DNA of 64,000 bases. It comes from Paenibacillus tuaregi. Its GTDB lineage: Bacteria > Bacillota > Bacilli > Paenibacillales > Paenibacillaceae. The translations under genes and the position numbers were made by a program. The stretch is taken from the NCBI RefSeq assembly GCF_900086655.1, contig NZ_LT575476.1:3858543-3922542 (forward strand). The letters run 5' to 3'. Each line of letters starts with the position of its first letter. Position 1 is the first letter of the stretch. Shown here one piece after another: positions 33,432 to 41,891 of this stretch. The notes beneath the pieces are model-generated. The model ran no database searches. It was not told the DNA's origin and worked only from the letters and a program-made list of their open reading frames with translations.

Positions 33432-35032
33432 TATTGTGCTTCTTTCCTTAAGTGATGCCACTTCAAAGGATCGTCTTCAATGGCATTAAAAGTAAAGCCG
33501 GTAAGTTCGCGCGTATGAACAAAGGTTTGCTTAGCGTAGTAAATCGGCACCGACATCGCTTCCCCATGCATGCGAAGGAATACTTGGTCAAATAACGCCT
33601 GCTGCCGCTCTGCCGAGACGGTAGAAGCGATCTGATCCAGCAGGTCCGACAATTGCTGATCTTGATAAGCAACTCCCGGCGCAGATGGCGAACTATAGAA
33701 TAAAGAAGACAGGAATCGATACGGCAATTGCGCATCCGTATAAGTCCGATACATAAGCAGATCATAATCCTTGCTGCTCCATAACGTATCATAGTAAGCT
33801 GCCCGTTCCTGATTCACAATGTTTATTTGGACGCCGATCTGCTTCATGTTGTCCTGAAAGATCTCCGCCATCTCTTTCCACTCTGGATATTCTTCCGTTT
33901 GAATCACCAATCGCAGCTGCAGCACTTGTCCGTCTTTCTCATAAAACTGCTTTTTCTCATTCCACACGTAGCCCGAGGCTGCAATCAGCTGTTTTGCCTT
34001 CTCCGGGTCGTAAGGGTAAAACGGCTGGTTATCGTCCGTGACAAAAGCGACTTTCTCTTGAAACAACCCTTTGACCGGTTTACCGCTTCCATCTGCAAAT
34101 TTATTCGTATCATTTCCGTAATTGATGGCCTGGCGTATATTTTTATCCGCTAGAGCGGCATTCTTTTGATTGATGACCAAAAAATAGGACATCGTGCTGG
34201 TGCCCGTTTCCACCACGTACTTATCGTTATTCTGAAAAACACTTAGGCTCTCCGCCGGAATATTGCCAACTTCCCCACCTGCAAGTTCCACCTCTCCGGA
34301 TTGCAGCGCGAGCACCCTGGCTTGCGGATCCGTAATGACTTTAAAGACAAGTGAATACTCCGACGGTTTTTCCAACCAATAATGCTCATTTGCAACTAGG
34401 ACCGTCTCAACTCCTTGCTGATAGCTGCCTATTTTCCATGGGCCCGTGCCGATCGCTTGGTGAAAGGTCCCATTTACATCTCCCGCAGGAGTCACCGCGT
34501 TTGGACTCATCATCCGAAATGGCCTGGCCTGACTAAGCTCATACAATACTTGAGTTGCGGTTTCTTTAAATGCAAGTACGACGGTAAATTCATCAGGAGT
34601 TTTTATTTTCTCTAGCAAACGGGATATTTCAAGCGTAGCATTCTCTTCTCGACTGACCGCCCGCTCCAAAGAAAACTTAACGGCCGCTGAGTTCAATGGA
34701 CTGCCGTCCGAGAATTTCACTTGTTTTCTTAGATGAAAAGTATAGGTCTTCCCGTCATCAGAGATTTCCCATGATTCAGCCAGGCTGGGGGCAATTTTGC
34801 CCTCCCCTTTATATTCCACAAGCGCATCATATACAGCGGCATGCATATGCCGTGTTCCATTATAGGTCGCGGCATCCAGTTTATCCCCTTCGGCATCCTG
34901 GGTCATCGCTACAACGATTTGTTTGTCCGCTTCCTGGGCAGAACCGGAATTCGAGTTTTTGACTTGGGAGCACCCCACAAGCAACAACAATGCCAAAACG
35001 GTGGCAACACTGACACGATATCTGCTAAACAT
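33431..35032 (-). CDS. Substrate-binding lipoprotein (SBP_bac_5, NikA/CntA-like)
   Basis: A 533-residue family 5 binding protein. The lipobox is LLLLVGCS. The family block SLAESWEISDDGKTYTFHLR is followed by FSDGSPLNSAAVKFSLERAV. The segment SQARPFRMMSPNA resembles the conserved RPVRFLSPNA stretch of nickel or metallophore-binding NikA-like proteins. ATG 35032 follows GGAGGAGTAGGG. It heads the five-gene operon, 94 bases from a Zur-like box, so a zinc or metal-chelate ligand is more likely than a peptide. The ligand is inferred. Confidence 0.88.
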   Translation of the reverse strand: MFSRYRVSVATVLALLLLVGCSQVKNSNSGSAQEADKQIVVAMTQDAEGDKLDAATYNGTRHMHAAVYDALVEYKGEGKIAPSLAESWEISDDGKTYTFHLRKQVKFSDGSPLNSAAVKFSLERAVSREENATLEISRLLEKIKTPDEFTVVLAFKETATQVLYELSQARPFRMMSPNAVTPAGDVNGTFHQAIGTGPWKIGSYQQGVETVLVANEHYWLEKPSEYSLVFKVITDPQARVLALQSGEVELAGGEVGNIPAESLSVFQNNDKYVVETGTSTMSYFLVINQKNAALADKNIRQAINYGNDTNKFADGSGKPVKGLFQEKVAFVTDDNQPFYPYDPEKAKQLIAASGYVWNEKKQFYEKDGQVLQLRLVIQTEEYPEWKEMAEIFQDNMKQIGVQINIVNQERAAYYDTLWSSKDYDLLMYRTYTDAQLPYRFLSSLFYSSPSAPGVAYQDQQLSDLLDQIASTVSAERQQALFDQVFLRMHGEAMSVPIYYAKQTFVHTRELTGFTFNAIEDDPLKWHHLRKEAQ

Positions 35033-35125
35033 CCCTACTCCTCCTACTTCTCTCCTGCGATGTTGGCGATTAAACTGCTGCAATAACCATGATCACTTGC
35101 AAACAAAGTAATCTTTGTATATTAT

Positions 35126-35146
35126 TAATCGTAATTATTACTATTT
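35126..35146. promoter_or_regulatory. Zur-like operator in the divergent promoter
   Basis: TAATCGTAATTATTACTATTT matches the Firmicute Zur consensus (AAATCGTAAT-N-ATTACGATTT) at 19 of 21 positions, from its 7-1-7 core outwards; here it is quoted as TAATCGTAAT / T / ATTACTATTT. It lies between the importer operon (minus) and the methyltransferase gene (plus), so both could be zinc-repressed. Confidence 0.65.
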
Positions 35147-35184
35147 GCAACATATTTTTTTAAAATTAAGGAGACGAGTGTTTA

Positions 35185-35940
35185 ATGACTGAACATAAAC
35201 TTGCAGAGCAATATCGTGATTATTGGGACAAAGGAGCAACAGTGTATGATGAAATCGTAAATACCGAATTTGCAACGGATACATATGATCAATGGAACAC
35301 GATTCTGAGTAATCTTTTATCCGGAAAACGGAATTTAAAAATCCTCGATGTTGGAACAGGGCCCGGATTCTTTGCGGTTCTGCTTAGCCGTATGGGGCAC
35401 CGGGTTACCGCCATCGATTTCTCGCCTGAAATGGTGGCTAGAGCAGAACAAAATGCGCAAAAATACAACTGCAATATCCAAATTATTGAGACGGATCTCA
35501 TCGAATATGAAACGGAAGAAACCTTTGATGTCATCATTTCCAGGAACGTCACTTGGTTCCTATATAACCCTGTTGCGACTTATCAAAATTGGCATGGGAT
35601 GCTTAACGGCGGGGGTCAAGTTATTATTTTTGACGCAAATTGGAATTTGTTTTTGAGCAATCCCCTGGAGGCGGAGCTTTTTAGAAAAGCTAAGGAGGAG
35701 GCGATGGAGCAAGGTTACTTGCCGTACCGCGAAGAACAAGACATCGAGGAAGGAGATCAACTGGCGCTTACCTTGCCGTTAACCTACGTAAGAAGACCGG
35801 AATGGGACAGTGAAATGCTTAAGTTTATTGGCTTTACTAAAATCCAAGTCCATGAAGGATTCGATGCAGTATTCTCTAACGCTGGAGAAAAAATCCTAAA
35901 CCGCCATCGGCCCATGTTTGCCATCGTTGCCGAAAAATAG
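35185..35940 (+). CDS. Class I SAM-dependent methyltransferase
   Basis: A 251-residue methyltransferase with motif I ILDVGTGPGFFAVLL, an acidic motif II region (VTAIDFSPEMV) and the post-I FDVIISRNVTWFLYNP segment. The substrate is unknown; the fold group (Methyltransf_11/25) often acts on small molecules. AAGGAG lies 12 bases ahead of ATG 35185. It shares a promoter gap and a Zur-like box with the metal-type importer, so a role in handling or making a metal chelator is plausible but unproven. Confidence 0.88.
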   Translation: MTEHKLAEQYRDYWDKGATVYDEIVNTEFATDTYDQWNTILSNLLSGKRNLKILDVGTGPGFFAVLLSRMGHRVTAIDFSPEMVARAEQNAQKYNCNIQIIETDLIEYETEETFDVIISRNVTWFLYNPVATYQNWHGMLNGGGQVIIFDANWNLFLSNPLEAELFRKAKEEAMEQGYLPYREEQDIEEGDQLALTLPLTYVRRPEWDSEMLKFIGFTKIQVHEGFDAVFSNAGEKILNRHRPMFAIVAEK

Positions 35941-35958
35941 ACGCCTCACGGCGTCTAT
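35937..35958. terminator. Hairpin at the end of the methyltransferase gene
   Basis: The ATAGACGCC / GGCGTCTAT stem overlaps the stop codon. The T run is on the minus side, so it may terminate either direction weakly. Confidence 0.5.
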
Positions 35959-35990
35959 CAAACACTTGAAAATATACTTTCTGTTTACAC

Positions 35991-36026
35991 AAAAACGGCT
36001 CGTAATTGCCTAAGCAACTACGAGCC
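35991..36026 (-). terminator. Terminator of tRNA-Leu copy 1
   Basis: The minus-strand stem GGCTCGTA(GTTGC) / (GCAAT)TACGAGCC is followed by GTTTTTG, 15 bases after the tRNA. Confidence 0.75.
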
Positions 36027-36041
36027 TATTTGTTAAGTGGA

Positions 36042-36125
<84 letters not shown>

Positions 36126-36253
36126 ATATTATTATTTCATCTGTGTTAGATGAAACTCAAGGGGTGATCTTTGCAATAGCAAGTTACTAACTTGAATCAA
36201 TCACCGTAATTAAGAATATATCACACTCATGCTTAATAAGCAAGCATTATATT

Positions 36254-36294
36254 AAAAAAGCTCTTGGATTTCCCTGAGAGGAAACCCAAGAGCT
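36254..36294 (-). terminator. Terminator of the nitroreductase operon
   Basis: The minus-strand stem AGCTCTTGG / CCAAGAGCT, with inner GTTTCC / GGGAAAT pairing, is followed by TTTTTT. Its sequence, including the preceding AACTTAAACAT, is related to the hairpin after tRNA-Leu copy 2 (55046-55085). Confidence 0.8.
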
Positions 36295-36355
36295 CGTTCA
36301 TGTTTAAGTTGCTGGGTCTACAGTAGTCAGGCTCTTTCCTCGCTTCACAACGACC

Positions 36356-37351
36356 TTACAACAATTCAAACGCAAGCTCCGGTGAACCGTCTGCCTTCAC
36401 AAACTCAACAGTTTGTTCAGGATCACCCATTTCCAGCACGGCGAGAATACGCTCGTCTTGTTGAACCCCAAAACGGTGAGTACAAGTTCTATCATAAATC
36501 CAGTCATTCATCGTCATTCGTATATGAAGTTTGCTTTCCTGTGCGAGCAGACGGAAATTTTGCATAAGGCAGCTTACCGCCGCAAAATCTTCTTCTCTTT
36601 TATGATGATCAGCATCTTCTTTCGTGACCAAGATCAGGTAGGCCGGAGCCTGATCCTGCAATCCAGACATGATGTCCGTCCTCCCAGATCCAACAAATAT
36701 AAACCGCCAGGGCTCCCGCATTCCATCGTTAGGAGCCCATACAGCCGCATTTAATAATTCCAGCACGCCAACTTCGGAAGCGGGCTGGTCGCTTAAGCTG
36801 GTCCATTTCTTTTCTGCCCGGGTTCGAGCTCTGGCTTTAGGAGTTTTATCAAAATATCCAAGGTGAAAAATACCTACGAGTCTCTCATTGGGCTTCATTT
36901 TCAACAGATGGAATACATCCTTGCTCTGCATCATAGGTTCCGTGTCCCACAACACACCAAGCTGTCGCTGCCAGGCAAGCAGCTGGAAATTTTGCAGGAT
37001 ACCGCAAACCGCCGCATAATTCATGTCGCTTTTCCTTCTATCCGCATCCGTAGTGGCAATGATGGCGAGATGGCCCGGAATATCCGTAACTCTTCTGCGA
37101 ACGAAATCCCGTACTTTCTCAGGGAGCCACTTGACGAGTTTATTGTTCACCAGTGGCTCAAGCATGCAGGCAGCGAGTCGTTCCCTGGAGTCTGCCGTTC
37201 CCGCATACACGCACCGGAAATCTACGGTCTCCCCGGTTGGATACAGCTCCCTAGCTGCACGAAGCAATTCTAACACCAACTCCTGATCGACCGGAGTTGG
37301 ATTGAATTTGCGTATGCTTCTGCGCTCTTTGATCAGTGTCATCCATTCCAT
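36356..37351 (-). CDS. Tandem (duplicated-domain) nitroreductase family protein
   Basis: A 331-residue flavin-dependent oxidoreductase-like protein. Two nitroreductase-type halves are visible: IKERRSIRKFNPTPVDQ with YAAVCGILQNFQLLAW in the first, and LNAAVWAPNDGMREPWRF with FAAVSCLMQNFRLLAQ in the second. Single-domain family members are about 180-220 residues, so a fused pair in one chain is unusual; it may mimic the normal homodimer. The start codon directly follows the stop of the monooxygenase gene (TAAATG), so the two are translated together. Confidence 0.75.
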   Translation of the reverse strand: MEWMTLIKERRSIRKFNPTPVDQELVLELLRAARELYPTGETVDFRCVYAGTADSRERLAACMLEPLVNNKLVKWLPEKVRDFVRRRVTDIPGHLAIIATTDADRRKSDMNYAAVCGILQNFQLLAWQRQLGVLWDTEPMMQSKDVFHLLKMKPNERLVGIFHLGYFDKTPKARARTRAEKKWTSLSDQPASEVGVLELLNAAVWAPNDGMREPWRFIFVGSGRTDIMSGLQDQAPAYLILVTKEDADHHKREEDFAAVSCLMQNFRLLAQESKLHIRMTMNDWIYDRTCTHRFGVQQDERILAVLEMGDPEQTVEFVKADGSPELAFELL

Positions 37352-38887
37352 TTATTTTATCCCGGCTTGTGCCCGGCCTAAACCGCCTTTCAAGCTTCTC
37401 CAGTCCCCGAGCCAACGAACAACTCCATCTCGAATCTTTCCTGCCGGGTCCGATTCTGACACAGACACCGCCCAGGCGATATGACCATCCGGACGAATCA
37501 AAGCGGTGTGAACATCGTGCCAATTGGCCGCTTTCGCCGCCAAAGAAGCTTCGATCACTTGAAGATGCTCATAACCATCCCACTCATCACTGCTATTCAC
37601 ACCCGAAGACAGCTGCAGCAAAAGAAATTGGCCAGTCCGAAGCAGCTCATAAGAACTTGCCAAACGGCCGTTCTTCAGCCGCAGCATTAATTCCGGCGAA
37701 CGTTTTCCATTTAAAATATGGGACGGCGCCGAGTCATCAGGCGCATAGTGCACATTCATCGCGGAAACTTGCTCTGCCATCTGATAGTTGGCCTCCGGCT
37801 CAAGGAGCAGTTTGGACAGAATAGCCCGCAGCTCCATCACGCCTGGACTTGTGTCGAGCAGCGTAAACTGCGCTTCTGTATTCTTTAGCAGCGCCGTGCT
37901 CCAAGGAAGCCGCTCCGCTTGATAGCTGTCAAGCAGCCACTCCGGTGCCCAGCCTTTAATCGCTCCGGCGAGTTTCCACCCCAGGTTCATCGCTTCCTGC
38001 AAGCCCACATTCATCCCCTGCCCTCCCGCAGGAAAATGAATATGTGCCGCATCTCCCGCAAGAAACAATCGCCGTTCCCGCAAACGGCTCGCTTGCCGAG
38101 TGGCATTCCCGAAACGGGACATCCATTTCACCTCGGTAAGACCAAAGTCACTTCCCGCCGTACGAATAAGCGAGGAACGCAATTCTTCAATCGTAATTGG
38201 CTCGTCTTTAGATACAGCCGATCTTTCCGGATCAAGAATTAATATCCGATAAGTCGTTGCATCAATAGGCAGGATCGATACGATCCCCTGCTCTGTCATG
38301 CGGGACTTAACGCTCATTGGAGGAAGGCCGGGAAGGGAGGCATCTCCCAAAATAGCCATAAACGTCGCATTGTGGCCTTCGAACGGAATGTCCGCTTGTT
38401 TTCGAACCAAACTTTTAGCGCCATCCGTGCCGACGACGTATCTGGATCTAAGCGTGCCTTCACCCTGAGGGCCCGACATCCGCACATCAACACCTTCCTC
38501 ATCCTGATGTACGGACAGGGCTTCTGCCTCCCTCCGTATTTCTACACCCAAATCGAGTGCCCATTGTTCAAGCACTTTCTCCATTTCGCTTTGGGGCAGA
38601 AAAAGCGTGTAATTAGAGGAAGAATCTAAAACGGAAAAATTCAAAGGTGTATCCAGAGAGGCAAAGTGTCCTGCTGGCAGTCGGCGTCCTTGTTCCAATA
38701 GTTTCGATTTTATGCCCCGCATATCCAGAATCTCAAGCGTCCTTGGATGTACAGTAAGCGCCCGCGAGAACGGCGTGGTATTTTTTAATCGTTCGAGGAT
38801 GCACACCTTAACCCCGGCTAATGCCAGCTCTCCTGCCAGCATCATGCCAACAGGTCCACCACCAATCAGTATCACATCATAATCCAT
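37352..38887 (-). CDS. FAD-dependent aromatic hydroxylase (monooxygenase)
   Basis: A 511-residue class A flavoprotein monooxygenase. FAD motifs are the N-terminal GGGPVGMMLAGELALAG, a DG region VVGTDGAKSLVR, and AGDAAHIHFPAGGQGMNVGL. A thioredoxin-like C-terminal domain follows. The closest groups are phenol/polyketide hydroxylases and rifampicin monooxygenase (PheA/TfdB, Rox); substrate not readable. It lies between a MarR gene upstream and a tandem nitroreductase downstream on one strand, suggesting an inducible detoxification operon. Confidence 0.9.
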   Translation of the reverse strand: MDYDVILIGGGPVGMMLAGELALAGVKVCILERLKNTTPFSRALTVHPRTLEILDMRGIKSKLLEQGRRLPAGHFASLDTPLNFSVLDSSSNYTLFLPQSEMEKVLEQWALDLGVEIRREAEALSVHQDEEGVDVRMSGPQGEGTLRSRYVVGTDGAKSLVRKQADIPFEGHNATFMAILGDASLPGLPPMSVKSRMTEQGIVSILPIDATTYRILILDPERSAVSKDEPITIEELRSSLIRTAGSDFGLTEVKWMSRFGNATRQASRLRERRLFLAGDAAHIHFPAGGQGMNVGLQEAMNLGWKLAGAIKGWAPEWLLDSYQAERLPWSTALLKNTEAQFTLLDTSPGVMELRAILSKLLLEPEANYQMAEQVSAMNVHYAPDDSAPSHILNGKRSPELMLRLKNGRLASSYELLRTGQFLLLQLSSGVNSSDEWDGYEHLQVIEASLAAKAANWHDVHTALIRPDGHIAWAVSVSESDPAGKIRDGVVRWLGDWRSLKGGLGRAQAGIK

Positions 38888-38986
38888 TAAAATGACCTCA
38901 TTTCTCTAAAACCCGTACATGAGGATATTAGCGATATAAGCCAATCTCAGCTGGCCATGAATGGATCAATCAGCGTCTTCACCCCC

Positions 38987-39463
38987 TTAACGATAGAGGT
39001 CAGCTATATCTCCAAATAATCGCTTAATAAAATCAAGCTCGGATTCACTATATTTGTCCAAAAATTCGTACATCCTCATCTGCTCTTTGTTATGGAGCTC
39101 ATCATGATAAGCAAAAAGCTTTTTCCCGGCTGCCGTTAGCCGGAAATACACTTCTTTTTTGTTATCGCTCAGCTGGGTCTTGCGCACCCAACCCGCCGCC
39201 AATAACTTAGCGGTTATCTTTGAGGTGTTCCCCTTGCTCAAATCCATCTTTTCGGCGATGGAAGTGACATTAATCGGTTCCTGCTCACCAATGCACGCAA
39301 TGGTATGCAGCTCCGTCATGTTAATGCTGACTCCCAATTCAGCCAATTTCTGAAGCTCTTCGAGAAAAACGCCAGCTAGCCGGGACTCATATTGCTCTTT
39401 TTGGTGAAGGAATTGAATGAAATTTTCATGGATGGTGGCTTTGATGATCTCGTTCGTACTCAT
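38987..39463 (-). CDS. MarR family transcriptional regulator
   Basis: A 158-residue winged-helix regulator. The recognition region is EPINVTSIAEKMDLSKGNTS, with KKEVYFRLTAAGKKLF for the wing. ATG 39463 is preferred, with GAGGAG 11 bases upstream. It heads the operon with the flavin monooxygenase and nitroreductase and is likely its repressor, released by a phenolic or quinone-like ligand. Its operator was not identified. Confidence 0.85.
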   Translation of the reverse strand: MSTNEIIKATIHENFIQFLHQKEQYESRLAGVFLEELQKLAELGVSINMTELHTIACIGEQEPINVTSIAEKMDLSKGNTSKITAKLLAAGWVRKTQLSDNKKEVYFRLTAAGKKLFAYHDELHNKEQMRMYEFLDKYSESELDFIKRLFGDIADLYR

Positions 39464-39487
39464 AATTACGCAAACTCCTCGATTCAT

Positions 39488-39971
39488 TTTTCTTCATTAT
39501 AACTAAATTTGGTTTCACAAGAAACAATATGAGTATACCCGGGGCATCCTTCCTCTAAAAAAACGGTCGAACTCATTTCTCAGACTACCCTAGCTCCTTT
39601 CTAATATTTATTATGGTTTCCTTTGAATAAATATAACAACCCTTTTATAAAGGGTTTGTCGCCATACACAATAAATATTTATTCATATGAAACAATATTA
39701 TTTTAAGGTTTAGTTTATTCAATGTCAAATTCCCTGCAAGATCCAGCTCCCCATTAGTTTCCGCTTGTTCTTAACGATTTCTTAATCCACTTGCGAGCCG
39801 TTTCCCGTTCCTACTCCTTGGCAAGTACAATTTGAAAAAGGCCCATGACGTTTCACGCCACGAACCTTTGCAATCTAATTATTGCCTATTACGTTAAAAC
39901 TCTCTCCTGCTCAAGGACTGCTGCTTTCAATTGTCAATTTGGTATCTCTAAATCTTAATTTTTGCTTCTTT
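39488..39971. other. Gap upstream of the MarR operon
   Basis: About 480 AT-rich bases with no convincing gene. Visible are a short hairpin AACCCTTTTATAAAGGGTT near 39641-39660 and a weak GTGGCGTG... hairpin with T run (minus strand) near 39835-39865, which may end the PadR operon. Confidence 0.4.
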
Positions 39972-40514
39972 TTACTTTGCAATATGTCCCTCTAATTCTG
40001 CTTTTAATTGTTCAAACCACTCTAAGTTAACCAAGTGATGAGAACGGGAATTTTCGTTCATTCGACGGTAGTAATCGATTGTGCCAGGAAGTTCTTGTGT
40101 GTTGGACAGATATTCATCAAGGAGGGCGATTCGGGTTTTAGTCTGGTCTATTTGCGATTGGATCAGTTCCAGCAATTTTCTTTTGTCGTATTCATCGGCA
40201 AAGAGCAGCGCCCCGTAAAATTGCAGGTTCACATATTCTGATTTGGTCCCGTATTTGACCATTAATTTTTCGAATTCAGCCATTCCTGATCCGGTGATTT
40301 TAAAGTTCCGAATTTCGCGCCCGCTGGTTGAAGGATTCTGCTGAATCTGCTTAATCCAACCTTTTTCTTCAAGCTGCTGCAGATTGTAATAAAATGAGCC
40401 TTTTGTGAAGTTTACAATGTAGTTGTAATGGCGTTTTTCCATTAAGGCCAGCAATTCATAGCCGTGAGCACCGGGGTTTTGGATGAGCAAGCCAAGGATG
40501 AGTAAGGGGATCAA
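39972..40514 (-). CDS. PadR family transcriptional regulator
   Basis: A 180-residue PadR-like protein with the N-terminal winged helix (LGLLIQNPGAHGYELLALME, FTKGSFYYNLQQLEEKGWI) and a C-terminal helical dimerisation domain. It starts at TTG 40514, overlapping the TGA of the esterase gene (TTGA), so it is translationally coupled and probably autoregulates the pair through a palindrome at 41382-41397. Confidence 0.85.
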   Translation of the reverse strand: MIPLLILGLLIQNPGAHGYELLALMEKRHYNYIVNFTKGSFYYNLQQLEEKGWIKQIQQNPSTSGREIRNFKITGSGMAEFEKLMVKYGTKSEYVNLQFYGALLFADEYDKRKLLELIQSQIDQTKTRIALLDEYLSNTQELPGTIDYYRRMNENSRSHHLVNLEWFEQLKAELEGHIAK

Positions 40515-41353
40515 ATCTGCATCACCTTCGCCATCAACGCCTCGAATTCAGCGTACGTGATTTTATCCGAAGCCAAATCCAGGCTATGAAGGTAAATCTG
40601 TTCTGTTTTCGAATAATCACGCTCCACATTCAGCGACTGCTCCTCCCCAGGGAGAGGTTCCATGACATGACACTTTTTCGAAAAAGCCTCGAAATAACGG
40701 TAGCCGAATTTGCGCTGTGAAACCGAGTCTAAATGAATGCCATCAGGATTCGCCGTCAATTCCGCCGCTGTTACAAAATAACAATTTTGCTGTTCGTTAG
40801 CGAAGCGCTGCAATTGCTCATTGACCTGTTGATATTCTGTCGCGTGCTGCCCAAAACCGCTTTTCCCAAGGAAATCACCAAGTCCGCCAATGATAAGCGG
40901 CACCTCATCAAGATTTAATTCGTTTCTTAGTGTCTCGATAATAAGGCTTAATTTCTCGTAATAAGTTTCATGCAGCGAACGATAACTGTCGCTCTCACCC
41001 TGATGCCAGAGGATTCCGCAGATTTGACTGGACCGCAGGGCGAAGCGGGCTTCGGACAAAGCATGCTGAAAAAGGATGCCTTCCGGATGCCAGTCATCCA
41101 AAGAACTCCCCCCTTCCGCACAAGGAATCAAACCAATTTCTTCATCGGGATTGGCTTTCGACCAGGCATGGGCAAAAGACGCCGCCAGGCTTACACCAGA
41201 AACCGGTCGGTCGTAATTAATTGGCTCTGTCATCATCTGCCACTGTCCATTGCGCAGCATTTTTATTTTTTCATTATAGATAGGATCAACTTCATGCAAA
41301 AATCCACGACCCGCCATATTAGACTGCCCCAACATTAAAAATGACTTTATCAT
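40511..41353 (-). CDS. Sialate O-acetylesterase-like SGNH esterase
   Basis: A 280-residue cytoplasmic SGNH hydrolase. The nucleophile block is FLMLGQSNMAGRG, the second block is ILWHQGESDS, and the catalytic Asp-His pair is in NPDGIHLD. The family (DUF303, sialate O-acetylesterase) deacetylates sugars; the specific substrate is unknown. It is the first gene of an operon with a PadR regulator. Confidence 0.85.
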   Translation of the reverse strand: MIKSFLMLGQSNMAGRGFLHEVDPIYNEKIKMLRNGQWQMMTEPINYDRPVSGVSLAASFAHAWSKANPDEEIGLIPCAEGGSSLDDWHPEGILFQHALSEARFALRSSQICGILWHQGESDSYRSLHETYYEKLSLIIETLRNELNLDEVPLIIGGLGDFLGKSGFGQHATEYQQVNEQLQRFANEQQNCYFVTAAELTANPDGIHLDSVSQRKFGYRYFEAFSKKCHVMEPLPGEEQSLNVERDYSKTEQIYLHSLDLASDKITYAEFEALMAKVMQI

Positions 41354-41381
41354 TTAGTACTCACTCCTTCGCATTCTATTA

Positions 41382-41397
41382 TAGTCTAATTAGACTA
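41382..41397. promoter_or_regulatory. Palindrome upstream of esterase-PadR operon
   Basis: TAGTCTAATTAGACTA is a perfect 16-bp palindrome 29 bases ahead of the esterase start. It is the natural candidate operator for the co-encoded PadR protein. Confidence 0.5.
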
Positions 41398-41643
41398 ATA
41401 AATATAGATTACAATTTCTCCACTACAGCTAATTTTTACGCTCATTTGGATTACATAGCTCAAATCAATCAGAAAACTAACGTTATCCGCCCGATTTGCG
41501 ATGAAGTGTTTATTGTTTTGTGACCTTTTTACACCTTTGTTTGAGATATTCATTTGATATGATTCTTCTTGCGTACAAGGAAGGCAAAAATCGCGGTTAG
41601 TGACTTGTCCTCCACGCAGTAGACTGAATAAAGGAGGTTTTCA

Positions 41644-41868
41644 ATGGGAATGGAACATGGCAATTTCTCATTTTTTCCATTCGGAGTTCTATTTTGTCTC
41701 ACGCTTTTTTGTTTTGTGGCACTTCGAATTTATGCGATTCGTCACCGACGGGACTGGGACTACAATCAAAAGGATCGTGACATCACATCGATTCTAAAAA
41801 GCCGGATGGCCAGGGGTGAAATTGACGAGACGGAATATCGCAGGCTGAAGGATCTTTTGATAAAATAA
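41644..41868 (+). CDS. Small SHOCT-domain membrane protein
   Basis: A 74-residue protein with one membrane helix (FGVLFCLTLFCFVALRIYAI), a basic linker and a C-terminal SHOCT motif (ILKSRMARGEIDETEYRRL). SHOCT proteins are small and of unknown function. AAAGGAGG lies 6 bases ahead of the ATG. The DJ-1-like gene follows 23 bases later on the same strand, probably co-transcribed. Confidence 0.8.
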   Translation: MGMEHGNFSFFPFGVLFCLTLFCFVALRIYAIRHRRDWDYNQKDRDITSILKSRMARGEIDETEYRRLKDLLIK

Positions 41869-41891
41869 CAAATCGAAAGGAACAGTATGGG

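Noticed and set aside
33431-35032. Plain oligopeptide-binding OppA annotation
   Set aside because: The NikA-like RPFRMMSPNA segment and the Zur-like box make a metal ligand more likely, though this is not proven.
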